NCBI RefSeq assembly: GCF_016482825.1
Contig: NZ_JAEMNV010000004.1
Coordinates: 62,001 to 126,000, forward strand
Length of the DNA: 64,000 bases
From: Antrihabitans stalagmiti
Lineage (GTDB): Bacteria > Actinomycetota > Actinomycetes > Mycobacteriales > Mycobacteriaceae
Direction: 5' to 3'
The notes beneath the pieces were generated by a model, which was given only the letters and a program-made list of their open reading frames with translations, had not been told where the DNA came from and made no database searches. The position numbers and the translations under genes were made by a program. Of the stretch, positions 7,997 to 16,635 are shown piece by piece. Positions within the stretch are counted from its first letter, which is position 1; every line of letters begins with the position of its first letter.

Positions 7997-9532
7997 CTAC
8001 GCTTCGAGCTTCCGCGAACGCAGTTCGTGGCCCTTCGACGTCAAACACCGGCCGCTCGGCAGATCCCACTGCCAGCCGTGCAGATTGCAGGTCAGCTTTT
8101 CGCCTTCGATGACGCCGAACTTGGATAGGTCCGCTTTCAAGTGCGGGCACCGCCGCTGGATTTCCCAACCTGCAAGCTCGGTGGACGCAGAGTCGTCGTG
8201 AGACTCCGCAAACCAACCGTCTGCGTAGGCCATGCGCTCGTCTGTGAGGCATTTGAAGAAGGTGTAGAGGAATTCGTTGTAGCCACCGATGCGCCAGGCG
8301 GTGAAACGCGTCGACAGGAAGATGCTGTTGACCCAGTCGGGCTCGTTGTCGCGCAGGACCGTGCGGACGAGTTCGGGCGCGATGCGGAAACCGAACCGAT
8401 ACTTGCCGTCGTTCTCACCGGGTGCCCGGACGGTACGCGCCGGGAAGTCGAGGACAACCGTCTCGTCACCCAGCACGAGTCCGACGGGATAGCCGATGCC
8501 GTCGCAGATCTGATCGGTCAGGGCCATCAGAGGCTCGAACAGGTCCCGCAGCGGTCCGAGTAGCGGCTCACCCTCGGCCGAAGCCCACGACGCCTTCTCG
8601 GCCGCGAGGACCGGCGCCATCCGCTGAGCCATCTCTTCGATGTAGTCCGCTTTGTTGTCGAAGATCGCCATCGGGTCCTCGACCGGATGCGTCAGCGTCA
8701 GGTCGGCGCCGTGCAGGTCCGCGGTCGAGCCGGGAATCATCAAGACACCCTTGTCGTTGCCGTGGATCCGCATCTGCTCGAGAAACACGATCTGATCAGG
8801 GAAGATGTTGCCTTCGTCCGCCTGATCGTCGTTGAGGTACCGCAACTCCGGATCGAGGAACACCGGCGGGCCTGCAGACGGGACGACCCATGTCGCATCG
8901 ACCTGCTCGATGTAGCTGCGACAGCGATCCATACCGCGCTGGCGCTTCTGCTTGCCGAAGTTCGCCTTGGTGCGCTTGGGAATGTCGTAGACCATCGGGT
9001 ACCAGATCGCGCCCGAGTACTGCAGCAGGTGGATGTCGATCTTCCCGAACTGATCGTGCAGCACATCCATGTCGACCGGCCGCGCGTCGTTCATGTTGAA
9101 ACACGTCGTCTCGCCGTCGGACACGACGAGACCGGAATCACCGATCGGTCCGTCGGCGGGTGCGCGCAGGGCGATGATCATCACGTCGAGCCCGTCGACG
9201 TGATGCTTCACCGAATCTTCGGTCTCGAAGAACTTCGTGAAGCCGAGCGCTTCGAGTTCGCGCTTGAGGTCCGGCACCGGGTAATCGGGCAGCAGAACCG
9301 TTGCGTCCTTGTTGACGTGCTTCGTCAGGGTCGCCGGGTCGAAGTGGTCTTTGTGCAGGTGGGAGACGTAGAGGTAGTCACAGTTGCCGAGGGCGTCCCA
9401 GTCGAGCTGGGAGTTGTCCGGGAAGGGGAACCACGACGCGAAGTACGCGGGATTGACCCACGGATCGCACAGAATCGACCCCGCCTTGGTCTGAATGTGG
9501 AACCCGGCGTGTCCGACGCTCGTGACCTGCAC
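7997..9532 (-). CDS. Metallo-beta-lactamase fold protein with C-terminal Rieske domain
   Basis: The 511-residue protein combines two metal domains. The N-terminal part (about 1-300) is a metallo-beta-lactamase fold with SHLHKDHFD as the HxHxDH motif near residue 58. The C-terminal end has a Rieske [2Fe-2S] motif, C-P-H in RRCPHLKADLSKFG and C-N-L-H in LTCNLHGWQWDL. This combination resembles the CMP-sialic-acid-hydroxylase-like group and M. tuberculosis Rv3818, which lies near the same acyltransferases. The role in actinobacteria is not established; an oxygenase-type reaction is an inference. Start is ATG 9532. It is cytoplasmic by sequence. Confidence 0.85.
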   Translation of the reverse strand: MQVTSVGHAGFHIQTKAGSILCDPWVNPAYFASWFPFPDNSQLDWDALGNCDYLYVSHLHKDHFDPATLTKHVNKDATVLLPDYPVPDLKRELEALGFTKFFETEDSVKHHVDGLDVMIIALRAPADGPIGDSGLVVSDGETTCFNMNDARPVDMDVLHDQFGKIDIHLLQYSGAIWYPMVYDIPKRTKANFGKQKRQRGMDRCRSYIEQVDATWVVPSAGPPVFLDPELRYLNDDQADEGNIFPDQIVFLEQMRIHGNDKGVLMIPGSTADLHGADLTLTHPVEDPMAIFDNKADYIEEMAQRMAPVLAAEKASWASAEGEPLLGPLRDLFEPLMALTDQICDGIGYPVGLVLGDETVVLDFPARTVRAPGENDGKYRFGFRIAPELVRTVLRDNEPDWVNSIFLSTRFTAWRIGGYNEFLYTFFKCLTDERMAYADGWFAESHDDSASTELAGWEIQRRCPHLKADLSKFGVIEGEKLTCNLHGWQWDLPSGRCLTSKGHELRSRKLEA

Positions 9533-9576
9533 TTGTATGCCTCCTGGTGACCGACTGCAGCTATCCAGAGTAGGGC

Positions 9577-10428
9577 CTACGGGCTGACGTCGCCGATGCA
9601 GTAGCCGTTCGCGCCGACATCGAGGGTGAAAATTTCGGTTGTGGTGACGCCGGCCGCGTTGGTCACCGGCACCGAAACCCGCACATAGGAGTTGCCGAGT
9701 TGCTCGGAGGTGATCTCACTGTCCTGGAACGCCGTGATGCCGGTGAGGCGCCCCGGGTTGTTTGCCAGCGGGGGAGCGGTCGCGTTGCCGGTGCCGTCCG
9801 GGTCCCAGGTCTGTAGTGCGCCATCGCAGACGAGTCGATAGTCACCCTCGACGTCGGCCGGGTTGACGGGCTTTCCGATGAAACGCGACAGGTAGCGCCG
9901 AACGGTGTGCCGTGCTTCGCGAGGATCGAGGTCGGCGGAACTGCCGGTCGGGCGTACCGACGGGCAGGCATAGCCGGACGCGATCTCGCTTCGCTTCACG
10001 CTGACCGTCCGTTGCGGACCCGTCCAGGTGACTGCGAACTGGCCATCTACGCCGGGCTGTGCGATGGCAGCGAGGATGGCGTCGGTGTCGGTGTACATCT
10101 CTGCGACGCCCTGAGGCGAGATCGTCCAGCACTTCTTCGTCAGCAGGTCGATGTCGCCGTCGACGAGGTCGGTCGCCCATGGTCGCAGCGCTTCGGCTGC
10201 TTGCGGATTGGTCGGGACTTCGCCGACAGGGACCGTCGCGACAGTGGTAGCCGAGGTCGGCGTCCCGGTTGTCGGGGCCGTCGAGGCCGCGGCGGATGGT
10301 CGCGCAGTCGACGCTGTGGACGGACTCGACGCGGTGTCCACGCCACTACGGCTGTCGCAGCCACTCACCAGCAGGATTGCCGACACTCCCATCGCACAGG
10401 TGAATACCGCTGTCCGCTGTCGGTTCAC
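9577..10428 (-). CDS. Putative lipoprotein, function unknown
   Basis: From the GTG at 10428 the product starts with a basic stretch and a hydrophobic core ending ILLVSGCDS, a lipobox with Cys about residue 25. A Ser/Thr/Ala linker of about 55 residues follows, then a folded domain with several cysteines (KKCWTISPQG, GYACPSVRPT, YRLVCDGALQTW, NGYCIGD). AAAGG lies 8 bases before this GTG. An ATG at 10497 in the same frame would add 23 arginine-rich residues and is less likely. I do not recognise the domain. It shares a divergent promoter region with the acyltransferase genes. Confidence 0.65.
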   Translation of the reverse strand: MNRQRTAVFTCAMGVSAILLVSGCDSRSGVDTASSPSTASTARPSAAASTAPTTGTPTSATTVATVPVGEVPTNPQAAEALRPWATDLVDGDIDLLTKKCWTISPQGVAEMYTDTDAILAAIAQPGVDGQFAVTWTGPQRTVSVKRSEIASGYACPSVRPTGSSADLDPREARHTVRRYLSRFIGKPVNPADVEGDYRLVCDGALQTWDPDGTGNATAPPLANNPGRLTGITAFQDSEITSEQLGNSYVRVSVPVTNAAGVTTTEIFTLDVGANGYCIGDVSP

Positions 10429-10515
10429 GAATCGAACCTTTCGTCGTCGTTTCGCCGCGCGTGTGCGTTCGATCGGTGTGTGTGATCGGTTGGTCACCGA
10501 CTACGCTAGCCGACT

Positions 10516-11268
10516 GTGGAACCCCTCTATCAGACCATCGTCGGTATCGCGCGCGCCGTCTTCGCGCTGGAGGGCCTGAAGTTCACGGTCCACGGTGCAG
10601 AGAATGTCCCGGCTACCGGTGGTGCCGTCGTCGCGGTCAATCACACCGGCTACCTCGATTTCACCTATGCGGGCCTGCCGGCGCGGACGCCGAAACGTTT
10701 GATCCGCTTCATGGCGAAAAAGGAGGTCTTCGACAACAAGATCTCCGGACCGATCATGCGCAACCTCAAGCACATCGAGGTCGACCGCACTGCTGGCGCT
10801 GAGTCGTACCGGCAAGCTGTCGACGCGTTGCGCCGCGGCGAACTGGTCGGCGTCTATCCGGAAGCGACGATCAGCCGAAGCTTCGAGATCAAGGAATTCA
10901 AGTCCGGTGCAGCGCGTATGGCGATCGAGGCGAATGTGCCGATCGTCCCGATCGTGATTTGGGGCGCACAGCGTGTCTGGACGAAGGGTCACCCTAAACG
11001 GTTGGGCCGCACCAACACTCCTATCTCGATCGCGGTCGGCGAGCCGATCCAGCCGTACGAACCGGCTGCTGATCTGACGGCAGAACTGCGGTCCACGATG
11101 CAGGGACTGCTACTCGAACTGCAGAAGGACTACGACCATCCAGCAGGCGCATATTGGGTGCCCGCTCGGCTCGGCGGAAGTGCGCCGACACTTGAAGAAG
11201 CCACCGCACTCGACAATGCAGAAGCAGAAGCGAGGATGGCGGCCCGACGCGCGAAGTCTGCCGAGTAG
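10516..11268 (+). CDS. 1-acyl-glycerol-3-phosphate acyltransferase family protein (first of a pair)
   Basis: A 250-residue PlsC-family acyltransferase that should transfer an acyl chain from acyl-CoA or acyl-ACP to a lysophospholipid or similar acceptor at the membrane. The catalytic HX4D motif is in AVNHTGYLDF (about residue 41), and the acceptor-binding block VYPEATISRSFEIKEFKSGA is near residue 115. The tail is charged. The GTG at 10516 is the start. A closely similar paralogue follows after 13 bp, and M. tuberculosis has a comparable run (Rv3814c-Rv3816c), so acyl-chain remodelling of envelope lipids is a reasonable inference. Confidence 0.9.
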   Translation: MEPLYQTIVGIARAVFALEGLKFTVHGAENVPATGGAVVAVNHTGYLDFTYAGLPARTPKRLIRFMAKKEVFDNKISGPIMRNLKHIEVDRTAGAESYRQAVDALRRGELVGVYPEATISRSFEIKEFKSGAARMAIEANVPIVPIVIWGAQRVWTKGHPKRLGRTNTPISIAVGEPIQPYEPAADLTAELRSTMQGLLLELQKDYDHPAGAYWVPARLGGSAPTLEEATALDNAEAEARMAARRAKSAE

Positions 11269-11281
11269 GCCGGGCTAGTCG

Positions 11282-12037
11282 ATGGCCCGCGAGTTGGTCT
11301 ACGACGCGCTGAACATCGTGGGGCGGTCGATGCTGAAGCTGCAGGGTGTGCGGCTGCGCATCAACGGTCAGGACAACATTCCTGCCGTCGGTGGTGCCGT
11401 GCTCGCCGTCAATCACACGGCCTATCTCGATTTCATCGAGATCGGGCTCGTCGGCCGCAACCGTGGCCGCAACGTCCGCTACATGATGAAGGCTGAGCTG
11501 CAGAACAATCGCTTCGTCGCATTTTTGATGAAGCACTGCAAGGCAATTCCGGTCGATCGAGCTGCGGGTGCCGAAGCCTACGAGCATGCCGTGACGGCAT
11601 TGCGCGACGGCGAACTGGTCGTCGTCTATCCGGAGGCGACCATCAGTCGCAGCTTCGAACTGAAGGACTTCAAATCCGGCGCGGCGCGGATGGCCCTGGA
11701 AGCGGACAAGCCGATTGTTCCGATCGCGATCTGGGGTGCGCACCGGATCTGGACCAAAGGGTTCCCCAAAAAGCTTGGCCGACACAACTTTCCGATTCAT
11801 ATCGAGATCGGTGAGCCGATAGCGCCGCGCGAAGAGATCGACGCACTGACCGGAGAGTTGCGTGCGGCGATGAAAGACTTGCTCGACAAGGCTCAGGCTG
11901 GCTACCCAGCGCCGGCGGGGGAGCCGTGGGTGCCCGCGCGTCTCGGAGGTGGGGCTCCCGATCTCGATGCGGCCGCCGAATTGGAAGAGGCGGAGCTTGC
12001 CGAACGACGCGCAAAGGCTGAGCGGCGGGATAAGTGA
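11282..12037 (+). CDS. 1-acyl-glycerol-3-phosphate acyltransferase family protein (second of a pair)
   Basis: A 251-residue paralogue of the preceding gene, with the HX4D motif in AVNHTAYLDF and the same VYPEATISRSFELKDFKSGA block. Identity to its neighbour is visibly high through the core, so the pair arose by tandem duplication. Differences concentrate in the N-terminal 25 residues and in the loop after the first motif (EIGLVGRNRGRN), which may tune acceptor choice. ATG 11282 is the start. It is the last gene of the plus-strand pair; a strong hairpin follows. Confidence 0.9.
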   Translation: MARELVYDALNIVGRSMLKLQGVRLRINGQDNIPAVGGAVLAVNHTAYLDFIEIGLVGRNRGRNVRYMMKAELQNNRFVAFLMKHCKAIPVDRAAGAEAYEHAVTALRDGELVVVYPEATISRSFELKDFKSGAARMALEADKPIVPIAIWGAHRIWTKGFPKKLGRHNFPIHIEIGEPIAPREEIDALTGELRAAMKDLLDKAQAGYPAPAGEPWVPARLGGGAPDLDAAAELEEAELAERRAKAERRDK

Positions 12038-12054
12038 ACTGCGCAACGCCTAGC

Positions 12055-12100
12055 CGCACTTCGCAACGCCCCCAACAGTTTCGAGGCGTTGCGAAGTGCG
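12055..12100. terminator. Perfect 16-bp inverted repeat between convergent genes
   Basis: CGCACTTCGCAACGCC (12055-12070) pairs exactly with GGCGTTGCGAAGTGCG (12085-12100) around a 14-base loop. It lies between the acyltransferase stop at 12037 and the hydroxylase stop at 12127, so it can end transcription from both sides. There is no T-run, as is usual in GC-rich actinomycetes. Extra partial copies of GCAACGCC and GCGTTGCG flank it. Confidence 0.7.
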
Positions 12101-12126
12101 AACCAGCGTTGCGTAGTCGACCCGAA

Positions 12127-12792
12127 CTACCGCGCGGCGTGCAGGTTCTTGGCCGTCGGCGAGGTCTGCACATCTTCGGAGTGCGGGAAGGTTCCGAGCA
12201 CACGATCGGCTGTACCTGAGGTCGTGACCGTGAACCAGTAGTGCTCGTTCTTGTAGTGATGCAACCGATGGTCACGCCAGATCGCCTTGTAGACGCGGGA
12301 TTTCGGCTTGTAGTCGCTGTGGATGAGGTAGTGGCTCCACTCGTAGACGATGCCGAGCATCGCGATGAACACAAGGTAGGTCAGCCCGAGTCCGAGGCGC
12401 GGGAAGGCGAGCAACGCGATCGCGAGCGTCGCAGGCAGCACCCAGAGCAACGCCTGCCACGGGATGAAGATGAGCGGTACATCGCGCGGATCGGTGTGGT
12501 GTTCACGGTGTTTGCGGGCTAGCAGCGGATCGATCGTCAGCCCGGCGACCTTACGGGGACGCCAATGCAGGATCAGCACGTGGATGATCCACTCGAAAAA
12601 CGGGAACAGTGCCAGCATCACGACCGGAACGATCGCGTCGGTGATCTGCCAGTCGCCGACGATGATGCGCGCGACTATCGCCACTGCGAGGGTGGCCGAG
12701 ATCATCCATGGCGATGGGTGTTTCCAAAATTCGCGTCCCGCGTCAGCAAGCGTGAAGTTCTTGCGAATGCGGCGGGGTGTCGAAGTGCTCAT
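12127..12792 (-). CDS. Fatty acid hydroxylase superfamily membrane protein
   Basis: A 221-residue integral membrane protein with four hydrophobic segments and the histidine clusters of the di-iron fatty-acid hydroxylase/sterol desaturase group: HVLILH near residue 71, KHREHHTDP near 94, HYLIH near 154 and [14 protein letters not shown] near 174. Members hydroxylate or desaturate lipid chains using two irons and oxygen; the lipid substrate is unknown here. Its ATG overlaps the stop of the upstream GntR gene (ATGA-type overlap), so regulator and enzyme form one transcript. This pairing suggests control by a fatty acid or acyl-CoA. Confidence 0.85.
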   Translation of the reverse strand: MSTSTPRRIRKNFTLADAGREFWKHPSPWMISATLAVAIVARIIVGDWQITDAIVPVVMLALFPFFEWIIHVLILHWRPRKVAGLTIDPLLARKHREHHTDPRDVPLIFIPWQALLWVLPATLAIALLAFPRLGLGLTYLVFIAMLGIVYEWSHYLIHSDYKPKSRVYKAIWRDHRLHHYKNEHYWFTVTTSGTADRVLGTFPHSEDVQTSPTAKNLHAAR

Positions 12793-13532
12793 CGTTGAAC
12801 CTCCAGGGTTTTCAGTACCGAAATCAGGGCTGTTGTAGCGGGTTCGAGCAGGGCGTATGCGGCTTTGGATGCAGCCTCGGGGTCGCTGGCGACGATTGCT
12901 GCGGCGATTTCGCGGTAGGCATCCGGATTGCCGACCTCGGCTGTCATGACGGCAGCCAAAGCTGGCAGGGCGGGTTCGTAGGCCGCGCGCAGCGTGTTGT
13001 ACATCAGGCGGAAGGCGATGGAATCGGCACCGTCGACGACGTGATCCCAGAAGGTCAGTGCGTGGCGCTGCTTCTCGATCGGGTCGTCGTTTGCGACGAG
13101 TTCGGCGATCGCGTCGTCCAGAAGAACGGCGAGCTCGGGTCCGCTGCGTTCTGCCGCAAGCTCGGCAATCTTCGGTCCGTTGTGGAGCCGCGTCTCGAGG
13201 ATGCTGCGAGCGACGGAGACATCGAGTTCGCCTGCGCGCAGCAGCAATCGGGGGAGCAGGTCGAGGCCTGCGGTCTTGCGATAGTCGCGCACGGTCGTCG
13301 AATCGCCCTGTCGGACTTCGACGAGCCCGGCGGCAGCGACGCGTTTGAGCGCTTCGCGGACCGCGGGTCGGGATACCCCGAGCACCTCGGCAAGCCTGCG
13401 TTCGCTCGGCAACGATTCGCCAGGGCTGAGTTCGCCACTGATGACGTCCGCGAGGATCTGTTCGAAAACGTCCTCGGGTACGGATCGGCGTTCGACGGGT
13501 TGCAGGGCCATGGATCTAGAGTGACTGGTCAT
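12789..13532 (-). CDS. GntR-family (FadR subgroup) transcriptional regulator
   Basis: A 247-residue repressor-type protein. Residues about 20-85 form the winged helix of GntR proteins ([20 protein letters not shown]). The remainder is an all-helical FCD ligand domain with the metal-binding pattern D-x3-R (ARSILETRL) and later histidines ([10 protein letters not shown]). Start could be ATG 13532 or ATG 13511 ([10 protein letters not shown]); the second places the DNA-binding domain nearer the terminus, but neither has a strong ribosome site. It overlaps the hydroxylase gene downstream, and a TGGT-N3-ACCA operator sits just upstream, predicting autoregulation. Confidence 0.9.
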   Translation of the reverse strand: MTSHSRSMALQPVERRSVPEDVFEQILADVISGELSPGESLPSERRLAEVLGVSRPAVREALKRVAAAGLVEVRQGDSTTVRDYRKTAGLDLLPRLLLRAGELDVSVARSILETRLHNGPKIAELAAERSGPELAVLLDDAIAELVANDDPIEKQRHALTFWDHVVDGADSIAFRLMYNTLRAAYEPALPALAAVMTAEVGNPDAYREIAAAIVASDPEAASKAAYALLEPATTALISVLKTLEVQR

Positions 13533-13547
13533 AGGCCAGACGTCAAG

Positions 13548-13558
13548 TGGTCAGACCA
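13548..13558. promoter_or_regulatory. FadR/GntR-type operator TGGTCAGACCA
   Basis: A perfect TGGT-CAG-ACCA dyad, matching the known TGGT-N3-ACCA type site of FadR-like regulators. It lies 16 bp upstream of the GntR start codon and 24 bp upstream of the divergent acetyltransferase start, so one bound dimer could control both. A degenerate second copy (CTGGTCATAGGCCAG) overlaps the GntR start at about 13525-13539. Confidence 0.75.
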
Positions 13559-13581
13559 GTTGGGTTTGTAAGCTGGTTGCC

Positions 13582-14142
13582 ATGGGGGAGCAGCGAGACC
13601 GAATGGTGAGCGGGAAGCTGTACCAAGACAGTGATGACGAGTTGGTCGCCGAGCGCAAGCAGTGCCAACGCCTGCTGGACAGGTTCAATGCGACGTCGGC
13701 AGACGACGACGCCCTGCGATCGGAACTGCTGACCGAGCTGCTCGGCTCGTTCGGAACCGGCTCGTGGATCATGCCGCGATTCCAGTGCGACTACGGGTCG
13801 CTGATCAGCATCGGGACCAACAGCTTCCTCAACTACGACACGATTCTGCTGGATTGCGCACCGATCTCGATCGGCGACGATGTGTCGATCGGTCCGCGTG
13901 TGCAGTTGCTGACTGCGCTGCATCCCGTCGACGATCACGAAGCCCGGCGCCAGCGTTGGGAATCCGCAGCGCCCATTTCGATCGGGAACAACGTGTGGTT
14001 GGGCGGCGGAGTGATCGTCTGCCCAGGCGTGAGGATCGGCGACAACGCCGTCGTCGGCGCAGGCAGCGTCGTCACCCGCGACGTGCCGAGCCGAGTGCTC
14101 GCCGTGGGCAACCCGTGTCGAGTGCTTCGAGAGTTGCCCTAG
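13582..14142 (+). CDS. Maltose/galactoside O-acetyltransferase-type hexapeptide protein
   Basis: A 186-residue left-handed beta-helix acetyltransferase of the Maa/LacA/NodL group, expected to move acetyl from acetyl-CoA to a sugar hydroxyl. The N-terminal Maa helix (KLYQDSDDELVAERKQCQRL) and the hexapeptide repeats (ISIGDDVSIGPRVQLL, ISIGNNVWLGGGVIVCPGVR, GDNAVVGAGSVVTRDVP) are clear, and the catalytic histidine is in TALHPVDDHEARR. Start is ATG 13582 or ATG 13603 (MVSGKLYQ); both are possible. It is divergent from the GntR gene and close to its operator. Confidence 0.9.
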   Translation: MGEQRDRMVSGKLYQDSDDELVAERKQCQRLLDRFNATSADDDALRSELLTELLGSFGTGSWIMPRFQCDYGSLISIGTNSFLNYDTILLDCAPISIGDDVSIGPRVQLLTALHPVDDHEARRQRWESAAPISIGNNVWLGGGVIVCPGVRIGDNAVVGAGSVVTRDVPSRVLAVGNPCRVLRELP

Positions 14143-14150
14143 CGGTTCAG

Positions 14151-14867
14151 CTACTCCTCGCGGGCCGAGATTTCCTGCAATGCTTTGACGACCGCTTCGG
14201 CCGTGCCCCGTGCACTGCCCGGATTCTGGCCCGTGACCAGCAGACCGTCCGATACGACGTGCGGCTCGAACGGTTCGTCCGCCTTGCTGTACTTGCCGCC
14301 CAGCGCTGAGAGTTCCTCTTCCAAATTGAACGGGACAACGTCGGCTCGCTGCGCACCTTCCTCTTCGGCCCACGAGAACCCGGTGACGTTCTTGCCGTCG
14401 AGCAGGCTGTCGCCCGCGCTGAGCGAGACATTCAAGAGGCCGGCCGGACCGTGGCACACCGCAGAAACGACCTTCTCGGCCTTGTAGAACTTCGCGGTCA
14501 GCGCGCCCAGGTCGTCGCTGCGGAAGTCCCACATGACGCCGTGCCCGCCGGTGAAGTAGATCGCGTCGTAGTCGTCCGGATCCAGATCGGTGGCTTTACG
14601 AGTGTCGACGAGCAGATCCATGAACTCCCGATCCCGGTACCGCTTGTCGGTGCCGAGGTCGCTGAGCACGTCGTGCGCGAGGCTCTCTGGATCGATCGGA
14701 ACGAATCCGCCTGCCGGGCTTGCGATGTCGACCTTGTAGCCGTTCTCTACGACGTAGTCGTAGAAGTGCGTCAGCTCTCCGAGCCACAGTCCGGTCCGGT
14801 AGCCGACCTTTTCGTACTCGCCGACGTTGGTCACGATGATCAGGATCTTGTTTGTCGCCATACCCAC
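14151..14867 (-). CDS. DJ-1/PfpI (Hsp31-like) family protein
   Basis: The 238-residue protein has the class I glutamine-amidotransferase-like fold of the Hsp31/DJ-1 group. The nucleophile elbow is SAVCHGPAGLL (Cys about 138) with the following histidine, and the N-terminal acidic residue lies in RTGLWLGELTHFYDYV. The pattern YFTGGHGVMWDF near residue 105 is typical. Known members act as chaperones, glyoxalases or deglycases for damaged proteins; which applies here cannot be read. The gene ends 8 bp from the convergent acetyltransferase gene and starts 87 bp from the DUF885 gene, with a palindromic repeat between. Confidence 0.88.
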   Translation of the reverse strand: MGMATNKILIIVTNVGEYEKVGYRTGLWLGELTHFYDYVVENGYKVDIASPAGGFVPIDPESLAHDVLSDLGTDKRYRDREFMDLLVDTRKATDLDPDDYDAIYFTGGHGVMWDFRSDDLGALTAKFYKAEKVVSAVCHGPAGLLNVSLSAGDSLLDGKNVTGFSWAEEEGAQRADVVPFNLEEELSALGGKYSKADEPFEPHVVSDGLLVTGQNPGSARGTAEAVVKALQEISAREE

Positions 14868-14902
14868 GGCCTACCCGTTCGAGCTCCCGTCGAACCGGCC
14901 GG

Positions 14903-14973
14903 GGCGCTCCGCGCCTCGTGAGTCTTTTCGGCGGGCCCGACCACCGAAAAGACTCACGAGCGGCGAAGCCGCC
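14903..14973. repeat. Intergenic palindromic repeat, copy 2 of 5
   Basis: The cleanest copy: CTCGTGAGTCTTTTCGG (14915-14931) and CCGAAAAGACTCACGAG (14944-14960) are perfectly complementary over 17 bp, with a 12-base loop and GC-rich flanks GGCGCTCCGCGCC / GCGGCGAAGCCGCC. The last codons and TGA stop of the DUF885 gene lie inside the right arm, so the element has become part of that reading frame. Confidence 0.93.
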
Positions 14974-16624
14974 CGACCCGATCAGCGAGAACCGGCAGGC
15001 TGACCGTCGCTGCCCCGAGAACGGCGTCGTGAAAAACCTTGATGTCGAACTGATCGCCAAGCCGAGCCTCTGCTTCCGCACGTAGCCGAAGGATCTCCCG
15101 CTGCCCGACCTTGTAGGCGAGCGCTTGTCCCGGCATCCCGATGTAGCGGTCGATCTCGGTGACGATCTCGTCGTAGCCGACCGGCGCGTGTTCGACCATG
15201 AAGTCGATCGCCTGCTGGCGGCTCCATCCCATCGCATGCAGACCGGTGTCGACGACGAGTCGGCACGCCCGCCACGAGTCGCTCGCGAGCATGCCGAGGC
15301 GATCGAGGTCGTTGCGGTACAGACCCATTTCCTCGGCGAGCCGTTCCGTGTACAGCGCCCACCCTTCGACGTAGGCGGTGTGCCCCCACGACAGTCGACG
15401 GAAGGCAGGCAGGTCGTCTCGCTCGGCGGCGATGGCGAGCTGCAGATGGTGTCCGGGGATCGCTTCGTGGAACGCGATCGACGCCGTCTCTGCGCGGCCT
15501 TTGGTGGTGGGTTCACCCACGTTGACGTGATATTCGCCGGGACGGCTGCCGTCGGGAGCGGGCGGGGTGTAGTAGGCGGCAGGGGCATCGGCAGCCAGGT
15601 AGTCGGGGATCGGCCGCAACACGCATGGCGCCTTCGGGACAATGCCGAACCAGTCGCCCATCGCTGCCTGCGCGGCTTCGAGGCAACTCGTCGCGTTGGC
15701 GAGAATTTCGTCGCGGTCGCGATACCGGAGGTCTTCGTCGTCGAGCAGATGTCGGAAGATCTCGGCGAGGTCGTCGGTGCCGAATTGCCGCTTACCCAGT
15801 TCGCGATACTGCGCGGGCAGGACGTCGAAGACCTCACGGCGACCGATCTCGTGCAGGTCCTCCGCGGTCAGGTCGAGCCCGGTGTGTAGCGCTATTAGTG
15901 CTCGATACATGCCAGGACCGTCGGCCAACCACTGCAGGCCGGCCTGCTCGTCCGGCCTGGCCGCGGGCAGTAGCCGCTCGGCAAGGACGGCGCGGTAGCG
16001 AACGAATGCCGGCCGCAGGTGCTGCTCGACAGCAACCTTCAGGTCCGCACGCCATTCAGGTTCGCCGTCCCAGTCGGCCGGTCCGCTTATGTTGACGAAC
16101 GGGTCGTCGTCGATGGGTGAGGCGAGGTAGCCGTCGATCTGATTCAGCGAACGGTCGACGTTGATCCGCGCGGGTGTCCGGCCTGCGGCAAGGCCGGCGA
16201 CAAAGCGTTCGCCCGCCTGATCGAGCATGCCGCCGAGCCGCTCGACGCGAGTCACCGCGAGCGCGGCGTGGGCGGGTTCGGCCGCCTGCAACTGTCCCGC
16301 GGTGATCAACAGATCGGCGTGCACGCCCTGCATCTGATCGGAGCGCAGTTCGATCAGTCGTTCGTCGATCGCGATGATGTTGTCGCGAAGTTCGCCGAGC
16401 AGCAGGCTGCGGGTGACCAGATCGGTCTCGTCCAGTTCGGTCGGATCGATCGCCGCGACGGCAGTGATGAGCTTCGACCAGGTCTCGCGTTGCTCGGCGT
16501 CGCCTTCGACGGAAAGGTCGTCGACCTGATCGTCGTAGCGGTGATCGCCGATGAACGTCGCGAACAGCGGACGGAACTTCAGCAAGGCTTCCCAGTACTC
16601 GTCGGCCAATGAGCGCAGTGTCAT
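14954..16624 (-). CDS. DUF885 family putative metallo-carboxypeptidase
   Basis: A 556-residue soluble protein of the DUF885 family, which is related to M32-type metallopeptidases. The zinc motif is AFHEAIPGHHLQLAI near residue 390, followed by SWGHTAYVEGWALYTERLAE with the third ligand near residue 420. It probably removes residues from peptides in the cytoplasm; the substrate is unknown. ATG 16624 gives a normal N-terminus (MTLRSLADEYWEALLKFRP). The C-terminal residues RLRRS are encoded in palindromic repeat copy 2, and copy 3 lies just upstream of the start, so this gene is bracketed by two copies. It lies downstream of the peptide-transport genes, which fits peptide use. Confidence 0.85.
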   Translation of the reverse strand: MTLRSLADEYWEALLKFRPLFATFIGDHRYDDQVDDLSVEGDAEQRETWSKLITAVAAIDPTELDETDLVTRSLLLGELRDNIIAIDERLIELRSDQMQGVHADLLITAGQLQAAEPAHAALAVTRVERLGGMLDQAGERFVAGLAAGRTPARINVDRSLNQIDGYLASPIDDDPFVNISGPADWDGEPEWRADLKVAVEQHLRPAFVRYRAVLAERLLPAARPDEQAGLQWLADGPGMYRALIALHTGLDLTAEDLHEIGRREVFDVLPAQYRELGKRQFGTDDLAEIFRHLLDDEDLRYRDRDEILANATSCLEAAQAAMGDWFGIVPKAPCVLRPIPDYLAADAPAAYYTPPAPDGSRPGEYHVNVGEPTTKGRAETASIAFHEAIPGHHLQLAIAAERDDLPAFRRLSWGHTAYVEGWALYTERLAEEMGLYRNDLDRLGMLASDSWRACRLVVDTGLHAMGWSRQQAIDFMVEHAPVGYDEIVTEIDRYIGMPGQALAYKVGQREILRLRAEAEARLGDQFDIKVFHDAVLGAATVSLPVLADRVGRLRRS

Positions 16625-16635
16625 TTACCCATCAT

